Assembly (NCBI RefSeq): GCF_022397915.1 | Contig: NZ_JAKEUO010000006.1 | Coordinates: forward strand, 4,192-68,191 | Direction of reading: 5' to 3' | Source: Vibrio sp. Isolate34 | Lineage (GTDB): Bacteria; Pseudomonadota; Gammaproteobacteria; Enterobacterales; Vibrionaceae | Length of the DNA stretch: 64,000 nt | Part shown: piece by piece, positions 58,095 through 64,000 of the stretch | Layout of the letters: every line of letters starts with the position of its first letter | Numbering within the stretch: the first letter of the stretch is position 1 | Program-made: the position numbers and the translations under genes | Notes under the pieces: model-generated | The model's database searches: none | What the model saw: the letters and a program-made list of their open reading frames with translations, nothing else | Told to the model about the DNA's origin: nothing

Positions 58095-58547
58095 TTATAT
58101 ATGTGGCGTAGATTGAGTTAAAATTACTAAGTAAAATCCAATGCTAATTGCTATTCCATATGGAATACCCTCTTGCTTATGGGCATTTCCTCTTATTAAT
58201 TTTTTACTTATTAGATAAGCAAGCGCTAAAATACCACCAGCAAAAGCCGTCAGAATATACGCCAATAATAAGTCATTAACAGGGATGGTAAGTGACAAAA
58301 TAACGACGTATTTAATATCACCCGCGCCAATCCAAATCAGCTTATATAGAATAAGTCCTCCACCTAAAATCAGTAAGAAACTCATAATTTGGATATCTAA
58401 TGGGGATATGAAACACTGCAAGAAGAGTAGTACGAACAAGGCATAATTTTGTATCTTACGATAGAGAAAATCAGTAGCCGACACATATATACTCAATATT
58501 GCCAAAGTCACTAAATACAATTCATGACTAAAAATTGGAAATACCAC
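58095..58547 (-). CDS. tadV: TadV prepilin peptidase (A24)
   Basis: A 150-aa aspartic membrane protease with several membrane segments. The two catalytic Asp are in SATDFLYRKIQN and the GxGD motif GAGDIKYVV. It cuts the Flp prepilin and the TadE/F pseudopilins. It lies 110 bp after flp, with a hairpin between. Confidence 0.9.
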   Translation of the reverse strand: MVFPIFSHELYLVTLAILSIYVSATDFLYRKIQNYALFVLLFLQCFISPLDIQIMSFLLILGGGLILYKLIWIGAGDIKYVVILSLTIPVNDLLLAYILTAFAGGILALAYLISKKLIRGNAHKQEGIPYGIAISIGFYLVILTQSTPHI

Positions 58548-58591
58548 CTAAGTTTGGTTAAAACAAATCTTATTTCACATTGTAAATTAAC

Positions 58592-58625
58592 CATGCCAGA
58601 CCAATGTGGACATAGGTCTGGCATG
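58592..58625 (-). other. Perfect 11-bp hairpin between flp and tadV
   Basis: CATGCCAGACC pairs exactly with GGTCTGGCATG around a 12-base loop. Only a weak U-rich stretch follows on the transcript side. It could be a partial terminator or a 3' stabiliser that lets pilin be made in excess of the assembly proteins. Confidence 0.7.
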
Positions 58626-58656
58626 AATATCTTTCGACATCGTTTACATAGAAAAC

Positions 58657-58875
58657 CTATGGTGTCGGAGCGGCGCCAGCAGATTTTATCGTATCGGCAA
58701 TCGTATCAAACGCATTTCCTAATTCCGTAATGAAGCCACCGCTCCCCACAGCTACACTGACTAATACAGCCATTGCAACACCGATTAGACCATATTCAAT
58801 CGCAGTTACGCCGCGCTCATCGTTCTTGAATTGTGATAAAAACATGTTTGTTTTCACGTATAGCTTAGTAATCAT
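58657..58875 (-). CDS. flp: Flp/Fap-type major pilin
   Basis: A 72-aa Flp prepilin. The leader ends in DERG and the mature part begins VTAIEYGLIGVAMAVLVSVAVGSGG, with the Glu-Tyr pair after the cut site that marks Flp pilins. A TAGGAA ribosome-binding site lies about seven bases before the ATG. It is the first gene of the tad operon and its likely main product. Confidence 0.92.
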   Translation of the reverse strand: MITKLYVKTNMFLSQFKNDERGVTAIEYGLIGVAMAVLVSVAVGSGGFITELGNAFDTIADTIKSAGAAPTP

Positions 58876-58912
58876 TATTTGTTCCTATAAGGGCTGTTGA
58901 AAATTCGTCGCC

Positions 58913-58969
58913 ATTATAATTAGCCCACCTACTCAGGGGAAAATACCCCCTATCGACTTTATCAATAGG
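58913..58969 (-). promoter_or_regulatory. flp promoter with LysR-type box
   Basis: A perfect -10 (TATAAT, 58913-58918) is read on the minus strand, with a poor -35 (58936-58941), so an activator is expected. A CCTAT-N11-ATAGG repeat at 58949-58969 has exact 5-bp arms and the T-N11-A spacing of LysR sites. A GGGG/CCCC repeat overlaps the -35. The LysR gene divergent from flp is the obvious candidate. Confidence 0.6.
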
Positions 58970-59289
58970 TAGAACAAAAATTGATCAAAATAAAAATAGT
59001 GAAATTAATCAAAAAGATAATAAATCTATGTTAAACAATGAGTTACAGCCAAAATCACTATCAAAAATCTATATTAATTTAAATTTATAAACTTAAAAAG
59101 TAAGATGTAGCTCAATCTTTTTTGTTATATACGACTTATATAACCTTTAGATATAACCCAATTGATAATTTATTAGGCTTTATTATTCATTATAAAACTT
59201 GTTGAAATACAAGTATCATCACGCTATTGTTCTTCGAATCAACAGACAATAATAAATATAATTTCTTTGTCTCAAAGGTTAGTCGAATC

Positions 59290-60183
59290 ATGAAACTACA
59301 TTTCGAAAATATTGTTTCGTTCATAGCAGTAGTTGAAGAAGGTTCATTTAGCTCTGCTGCACGCAAGCTTGGAAAATCACAGTCAACAGTTAGCACAGCT
59401 GTTCAAAATCTTGAGTCAGACTTAGGTTTCAACGTATTTAATAGAGAGCACTCTAAAGTCTGGTTAACAAAGAAAGGAGAACGCCTATTCCAATTATCTT
59501 TACCTGTGGTATCAAAATATCGGGAATTAATCACCGTTGCGCAGCAGATGAATATATCTGACCAGATAGTTTACCGCGTGGGTATCGATCCATTGGTGTT
59601 CAATAAAAATGTAAAGAAGACACTACTAGCATTCTCGGAAGCATTCCCGAATGTCGACTTACTTGTAGTGACGAAACCCAGCTTCGTGTTAGGTAACTAT
59701 ATAAATGAAGGGAAGATAGACCTAGCGTTGGGTAATCCGTACCACAAGACCAATTACGACTTCAACATCGAGGAGCTATTCCACGTTAACTGCTGGTGGG
59801 TGGCCCATGAAGACTTAGTCACCTTGAAGTCTCAAGCACCGTCACAGCGAGTGCTATTAATGGACGGTTGTGAAGAGTTGCTTAACTTATCTAACATCGC
59901 AGCATACAACCTATGGCGACTGGATGATTTAGGAACCATCATCGATTTATGTAAAGCTCAAAAAGGCATCGCTTTTGTACCGGGGTTTCTTATTGAAGGT
60001 AATATCAAAGAACATAAACTTAAGGTTATTACCGATCACCCCGACTTTTTTGGTAAACGAGTTATTGCATCCCTTTTCTGGCAAATACATTCTGACTTTA
60101 GCTTGTTTAATCAGTGGATCAAAAAGGAGTTACAAACCAGTACTCAATATAAACAAACATTTGTTGCTGATTTAGCTCAATAA
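59290..60183 (+). CDS. LysR-family regulator divergent from the tad locus
   Basis: A 297-aa LysR-type regulator starting MKLHFENIVSFIAVVEEGSFSSAARKLGKSQSTVSTAVQNLESDLGFNVFNRE. The effector domain is typical in size but I do not recognise a specific inducer type. The start follows AAAGG by about 11 bases; the frame is open 21 codons upstream in AT-rich DNA. Its position opposite flp, with a LysR-type box in the 414-bp gap, suggests it controls pilus expression. Confidence 0.88.
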   Translation: MKLHFENIVSFIAVVEEGSFSSAARKLGKSQSTVSTAVQNLESDLGFNVFNREHSKVWLTKKGERLFQLSLPVVSKYRELITVAQQMNISDQIVYRVGIDPLVFNKNVKKTLLAFSEAFPNVDLLVVTKPSFVLGNYINEGKIDLALGNPYHKTNYDFNIEELFHVNCWWVAHEDLVTLKSQAPSQRVLLMDGCEELLNLSNIAAYNLWRLDDLGTIIDLCKAQKGIAFVPGFLIEGNIKEHKLKVITDHPDFFGKRVIASLFWQIHSDFSLFNQWIKKELQTSTQYKQTFVADLAQ

Positions 60184-60365
60184 CGCTCTCTTAAAATCTG
60201 GCAATCACGTTCTGGTACATTAGCCAACTTCGGGATTGATACTAATAAAAACATACATCTTGATATAGTTCCGAAACAAATTATAGATAATAAATATAAT
60301 TGACGTCGTTATATTTTGTTTATTTTATAGCTCACCAATTAAAACTTAACGACAGCTATAACCTC

Positions 60366-60510
60366 TCATTGCTTCGATTTAATTGATAAAAATAACTTCA
60401 GAGTATTTATCGCCTTACTCGTCATTTGCTGACCGCGAAATCTAGGTTTAACTGCTTGGTAGTAAATCAAAGAGAGGGATTGTCGAATGGCCGTCCACAA
60501 GCTCACTAAG
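60366..60510 (-). other. Possible gene relic downstream of the tRNA genes
   Basis: The 560-bp stretch between the LysR gene and the tRNA terminator has no complete gene. On the minus strand a start-less frame reads ...IYYQAVKPRFRGQQMTSKAINTLKLFLSIKSKQ and stops at 60366; a second frame in the same place reads IYLSPLSELVDGHSTIPLFDLLPSS. The base composition differs from the AT-rich DNA on its left. It may be the remnant of an inserted element next to a tRNA cluster. Confidence 0.25.
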
Positions 60511-60742
60511 GGGGCTTAGGTAGATACGCATCTCTAGTCTGTCTGAGGCGACTTAGCTTTCGCGTAACCTCATACAGCGATATAGACGAGTAAAACTAGG
60601 CTGATTGGTTATTGACTATATTCATCCCTTTAATGCAGATACACACGAAGCCTCATTAGGTCTACAACGCCGTTTGGCAAGACACACAGGGACTCATAAG
60701 AACTGGAAGGTTGTATAGGAGTTATGAGAGGAATTTCAGGCA

Positions 60743-60768
60743 CAAAAAAGCCCACGCTAGGTGGGCTC
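60743..60768 (-). terminator. Terminator of the tRNA-Val transcript
   Basis: On the minus strand AGCCCAC and GTGGGCT pair around a 5-base loop, then T6 and GTGCC. It is 13 bp after the CCA end of the second tRNA. Confidence 0.88.
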
Positions 60769-60780
60769 TTTCGTATAATG

Positions 60781-60857
60781 TGGTGCCCGCTACTGGACTC
60801 GAACCAGTGACACCTTGCATGTCATGCAAGTACTCTAACCAACTGAGCTAAGCGGGC
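60781..60857 (-). tRNA. tRNA-Val (GAC), second copy
   Basis: 77 nt with encoded CCA. Acceptor GCCCGCT/AGCGGGC, D arm GCTC..GAGT, anticodon stem CTTGC/GCAAG with loop ATGACAT giving anticodon GAC, and T loop GGTTCGAGTCC. Its acceptor and anticodon stems differ from the neighbouring copy. Confidence 0.9.
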
Positions 60858-60927
60858 AATGTTCTAATTTCTTATTACTACCATTGTGACAAACTCAATA
60901 GTTATGCAATAAAAATTAAAGAAGGAA

Positions 60928-61004
60928 TGGTGCGTCCGAGTGAACTCGAATCACCGACCCCCGCCATGTCAAGGCGGTACTCTAACCAACTGAGCTACGG
61001 ACGC
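60928..61004 (-). tRNA. tRNA-Val (GAC), first copy
   Basis: 77 nt with encoded CCA. Acceptor GCGTCCG/CGGACGC, anticodon stem CCGCC/GGCGG with loop TTGACAT giving GAC. It resembles E. coli valW. It is transcribed first, 70 bp before the other copy. Confidence 0.93.
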
Positions 61005-61024
61005 ATTCCTTTAGAACGAGGAAG

Positions 61025-61053
61025 ATATTAACGACTGATTTATTGTGGCGCAA
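61025..61053 (-). promoter_or_regulatory. Promoter of the tRNA-Val pair
   Basis: On the minus strand, TTGCGC (-35) and TAATAT (-10) are 17 bp apart, and the -10 ends 20 bp before the first tRNA base. The leader would be short. Confidence 0.6.
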
Positions 61054-61172
61054 GTAGAAATTACACTTGAATCAACCGTTTGCTCTTATTCGCATCAATA
61101 CGTTGAATTTTTAGACGTGAAACGTAAATAAAGTTGAGTTATATCACACTCAGAGATGCGCCCTACTTTACG

Positions 61173-61835
61173 CTATTCGTCATCCACATCGAATACAACG
61201 TTATAGTTTTCGGTATAAGTACAGTTAGGTTGGCGGCTACACGTAAAGAAACGTCGACCTTTATAATCACCTTGGCTTGCAAGCTTGATGATCATCGGGC
61301 TGCCACACTTCTTACAGAATCGAACCTCTTTGGCGGGCTCGATCAGATCGATGTGTGTCGCGAGCAGTCTCTTCAAACGACTTACTTGGTAACTGTGTTT
61401 TACTGACGCGCCAATGAGCGGCAAGCCCGCAGACTTACATACATGAATAAGCAGTTTTTCGCGGTCAACTTTGCCTTTGTTTAACTCTTTGCCGTTATCC
61501 AGTTCGATGATCACTCGTGGTTCTAATGTTCTTGGGTCGCAGACCACAAAATCAAAATAGCTACGCGATATCTTGTTGTTGGCAATAAACCAGTTCTTCT
61601 TGGTGTTTGTCTTGGCCGGCGCGAGTACATTCGCCATATTCACTTTAGCAAACACAACACCATGATTACCTACGGCCGAGGTCAAGGCATTGTAAAAAGT
61701 GGCTTGCTGCATATTGAGCAACGCCCCTTTCTTTTGATAGGCATGGTCTTTAGTGTCGTCATGTTTGAATACGTACTTCTGGATGAAGTAAAAGAAGACA
61801 ACAAGCACTACTACAACGATAAAAATATTAGTCAT
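61173..61835 (-). CDS. DUF2726 protein with topoisomerase-type zinc finger
   Basis: About 220 aa. An N-terminal membrane anchor (MTNIFIVVVVLVVFFYFIQKYVF) is followed by a DUF2726 nuclease-like domain (FAKVNMANVL, RSYFDFVVCDPRTLEPRVIIELDNGKEL, REKLLIHVCKSAGLPLIGASVKHSY). A C4 zinc finger of topoisomerase type ends it (CKKCGSPMIIKL...GRRFFTCSRQPNCTY). The D-x-E/L core suggests a PD-(D/E)XK-like fold. I chose the Met with the anchor; a longer frame adds 24 residues. Its function is unknown; a membrane-tethered nuclease is a guess. Confidence 0.8.
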   Translation of the reverse strand: MTNIFIVVVVLVVFFYFIQKYVFKHDDTKDHAYQKKGALLNMQQATFYNALTSAVGNHGVVFAKVNMANVLAPAKTNTKKNWFIANNKISRSYFDFVVCDPRTLEPRVIIELDNGKELNKGKVDREKLLIHVCKSAGLPLIGASVKHSYQVSRLKRLLATHIDLIEPAKEVRFCKKCGSPMIIKLASQGDYKGRRFFTCSRQPNCTYTENYNVVFDVDDE

Positions 61836-62040
61836 TAATGAACACGGTCGCGTAAATAGGGAGATAGAAATAGTTTGTAGCGTAAGTAGAAAACGACCAA
61901 GTGGCAAGAAAAAGAGAATCAGTTGTTAACGCTAATCACGCCCTTTGGACAATACCAGTTCGCTAAGTGCTTGATTGTGAGTTTTGAGATCTAGACGTAG
62001 CTCTCCAATTTGAACACTCTTCGATGATTTAACCACCAAA

Positions 62041-62054
62041 TTGATTTAGATCAA
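62041..62054. promoter_or_regulatory. Perfect FNR box before the 61-aa gene
   Basis: TTGAT-TTAG-ATCAA matches the FNR consensus at all ten fixed positions. Its centre is 70 bp before the ATG at 62118. If it lies at -41.5 the transcript would start near 62089, leaving room for a normal ribosome-binding site. Confidence 0.75.
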
Positions 62055-62117
62055 ATTACGTTAATTTGTAATCAATTAGCCTAAAAACGTTAGCCAAATG
62101 TTAATAAGGACATTGAT

Positions 62118-62303
62118 ATGGAACTCAAACAAGACCCAAGATGTTATACCGACGTATGTGTAGATGGTAAGTGGTTCCACTATGACCACTGCGGAACTCA
62201 AGCTTATATGTTAAAGGGCGGATCTTCTGCGGTGATTGAACTCGCGAAAGAGCCTGCAACAGAAGGTGAACTGGTTGAGTTGCTGCAAGGTATTGCTAAG
62301 TAA
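62118..62303 (+). CDS. Conserved hypothetical protein, 61 aa, probably FNR-controlled
   Basis: A small protein MELKQDPRCYTDVCVDGKWFHYDHCGTQAYMLKGGSSAVIELAKEPATEGELVELLQGIAK. Three Cys (9, 14, 25) and two nearby His could bind a metal. TAAGGA lies eight bases before the ATG. The perfect FNR box upstream suggests expression without oxygen. I do not recognise a family. Confidence 0.75.
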   Translation: MELKQDPRCYTDVCVDGKWFHYDHCGTQAYMLKGGSSAVIELAKEPATEGELVELLQGIAK

Positions 62304-62420
62304 TTTAAATCAACAAGTACGAAAAGCGCTTAGGGACACGGCTAATCAAAATACCACGGTTAGCACAGAAGACACACCAAACAGCAACTAATACAGAACA
62401 AGTTGGCTCTCTGTTATTAG

Positions 62421-62451
62421 GCTAACATCGCCCTCTAGAAGTTAGCTGCCT
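62421..62451 (+). terminator. Weak terminator after the 61-aa gene
   Basis: GCTAAC pairs with GTTAGC around a 14-base loop, followed by TGCCTTTTTATT. The stem is short. Confidence 0.4.
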
Positions 62452-62489
62452 TTTTATTCTGACTAGTTAGTTCTTATTCGCTCTATTCG

Positions 62490-63301
62490 TTATTTCTTAA
62501 AAGACACAACTTGGTTTCGACCTGATTCTTTCGCTTCATAAAGCGCATCATCTGCGGCTTTCAGGTGCTTTTATAGGTATCACTATTGAGTTGCTCAGGA
62601 GTGATATTGATCGAAGCCCCTATCGAGGTAGTAATGCTTAGGGGTTTAGATGACGTATCCACCGGTGTTTGAGCAATCGCTGCACGAATAATTTCTAGCT
62701 GCTGTTCAGGGTCTAGCGCTCCCGACAGCAGTAAAACAAATTCTTCTCCGCCCCAACGAGCGACAACATCATTGGGGAACAAATGTTGTTGAATGCGCCT
62801 TGCCACCTCAACCAACACTTGGTCACCCACATCGTGCCCATAGGTATCATTAACTTGCTTAAAGTAATCAAGGTCGAGAATAGCTAGGCTAATGCCAAAC
62901 GATGTATCGTTGAAAGGCATAGGGTCAGCCAGCAATTGCTCCAAGTAGCGTCTATTGTACAACCCTGTTAACTCACATGTTGTCGATTGAGCCAACAACG
63001 CCTTGTTAGTCCTCTGTATAGACCGTAAACTAACAATCAATAACGCAGCGCTTAACTTTGGAAGCTTGTTAAGCTCTTTTGAGGCAAAAAGAGGATCACT
63101 GTGTGACAATTCGAGGAGATGAGTCAGCTTTTTCCCATATTCTGTTTGGGAAAGCTCTTTTTCTGGTGTGTAGACAGAGGTGTCATGAACTTGAGGCTTG
63201 CTCAAATCAACCTCATTTAAAGGATACAAAAGATAAAGACCAAGCACGGCACTCATTGTAACAACGAGCAGAAACGATCCTAAAACGTTGTTTTTATTCA
63301 C
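62490..63301 (-). pseudogene. Membrane GGDEF diguanylate cyclase with a C-terminal frameshift
   Basis: An N-terminal membrane helix (VLGSFLLVVTMSAVLGLYLLYPL) is followed by a GGDEF domain with LTGLYNRRYLEQLL, ILDLDYFKQVNDTYGHDVGDQVL and active site RWGGEEFVLLLSG. The open frame stops at 62561 after SDTYKST. One base further in frame the expected ending is present: LKAADDALYEAKESGRNQVVSFKK, stopping at 62490. A one-base loss near 62563-62566 (ACC-TGA in place of ACN-CTG-A) explains it. The lost helix is conserved in GGDEF proteins, so activity may be reduced or gone. Confidence 0.85.
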
Positions 63302-63561
63302 ATATCAATGCCACCATAGATTGCATGCTTATCTTAAGGCTCACTTATTGAAATGGGTTATGCAGTATACCCGAGCAATATACAGATTAAAATGTTGTCT
63401 ATTGGTCGAACTGAATCGTGTTTTTCTCATTAATTGGAATAATCAGGCGACTTTCTTGATTTAACTCAGACAATCATCCTACAAAAAGGCGTTATAGTGA
63501 TTTTCCTGTTCCTATAGCCGTGACTTCTAAGGAAAGAGCGGAACCATAATGAGAATTAACA

Positions 63562-64000
63562 ATGACCCAAATTAATGAACAACGTCTTGTCGACCATTTC
63601 TGCGATCTTGTGAAAATCGATAGTGAATCACGCAACGAAAAAGCTATCGCTGAAGCGCTGGCTGAGCAGCTAGGCGAACTAGGCTTTGACGTACATAAAC
63701 TGGCAGTTCCAGAAGAAGTATCAAACGGTTTCAACATCTACGCGCGTTTAGATGGCACACTTCCAGGTAGCACAGTATTCAGCTGCCACATGGACACAGT
63801 AACGCCAGGTATCGGCATTGAGCCAATCATCGAAGACGGTATCATCCGTTCAAAAGGCAACACGATCCTAGGCGGTGACGACAAGTCTGGTATTGCGGCT
63901 ATCATGGAAGCGGTTCGCGTAATCCAAGCTGAAGGCCAAGCACACAAAACTATCGAAATCGCATTCACAGTATTCGAAGAAGGCGGTCTATTTGGTTCTT
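63562..64000 (+). CDS. M20-family metallopeptidase (peptidase T-like), 3' end outside the window
   Basis: The first 146 residues of a zinc peptidase: MTQINEQRLVDHFCDLVKIDSESRNEKAI, then the first metal motif SCHMDTVTPG, then GGDDKSGIAAIMEAVRV and FTVFEEGGLFGS, with the catalytic Glu pair. It resembles the peptidase T-like M20 group, probably cytoplasmic. It continues past the right edge. Confidence 0.9.
   Translation, partial: MTQINEQRLVDHFCDLVKIDSESRNEKAIAEALAEQLGELGFDVHKLAVPEEVSNGFNIYARLDGTLPGSTVFSCHMDTVTPGIGIEPIIEDGIIRSKGNTILGGDDKSGIAAIMEAVRVIQAEGQAHKTIEIAFTVFEEGGLFGS

Noticed and set aside
63492..63968. Minus-strand frames opposite the right-hand end
   Set aside because: They mirror the M20 peptidase gene, which has clear active-site motifs on the plus strand.

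Overview
The window reads as chromosomal DNA of a marine Vibrio, most likely near the Splendidus clade. This is inferred from gene content and protein character: glpTQ, a cryptochrome/photolyase operon, a chitinase, a tad pilus locus, a DmeF-type exporter and an enterobactin-type receptor. No rRNA, CRISPR array, integron or prophage is visible. The only mobile element is an IS5-family transposase cut by the left edge.

Layout. 1-6 kb: the transposase, then small housekeeping genes (LacA-like acetyltransferase, VOC protein, rsuA, zinc-ribbon protein, YkgJ protein, NUDIX hydrolase, SpoIIAA-like, HAD and ASCH proteins). 6-8.4 kb: glpT with a glpQ broken by a 16-bp tandem duplication. 8.8-16.2 kb: DUF3297 protein, PcfJ-like protein, universal stress protein, an operon of CRY-DASH, iron-sulfur (6-4) photolyase and SDR, a RIO kinase and a 52-aa DUF2256 gene. 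16.4-21.4 kb: sbcDC. 21.5-26 kb: VOC, GNAT, an iron-regulated TonB receptor with a Fur box, and a LysR regulator. 26.5-34.9 kb: a galactoside/galactan utilisation cluster (LacI regulator, GH30 galactanase, outer-membrane channel, GPH symporter, LacZ) with a perfect 22-bp operator before lacZ. 35-37.5 kb: a secreted multidomain GH18 chitinase. 38-47 kb: DHH phosphoesterase, a small conserved gene, a chemoreceptor, DmeF plus an overlapping MarR gene with two operators, a LysR regulator divergent from a second PurA-like enzyme, and a GAF-GGDEF protein. 47.2-58.9 kb: a complete 14-gene flp-tad-rcp pilus locus. 59.3-64 kb: a LysR regulator divergent from the pilus locus, two tRNA-Val(GAC) genes, a DUF2726 protein, a 61-aa gene behind a perfect FNR box, a frameshifted diguanylate cyclase and the start of an M20 peptidase.

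How the parts fit. The GH30 enzyme should release galacto-oligosaccharides, the channel and symporter import them, LacZ splits them to monosaccharides, and the LacI protein probably represses through the palindrome. The tad genes are tightly overlapped behind one promoter. A T-N11-A box just upstream of the flp promoter points to control by the divergent LysR protein. Several genes carry disabling changes: glpQ (16-bp duplication), a diguanylate cyclase (one-base frameshift) and the acetyltransferase (Pro where the catalytic His should be). No clearly new multi-gene system was found. The best leads are the divergent PurA paralogue with its own LysR regulator, the small FNR-controlled gene, a dispersed palindromic repeat, and structured intergenic DNA between lacZ and the chitinase gene. 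All functions are judged by eye from sequence; no database search was run.
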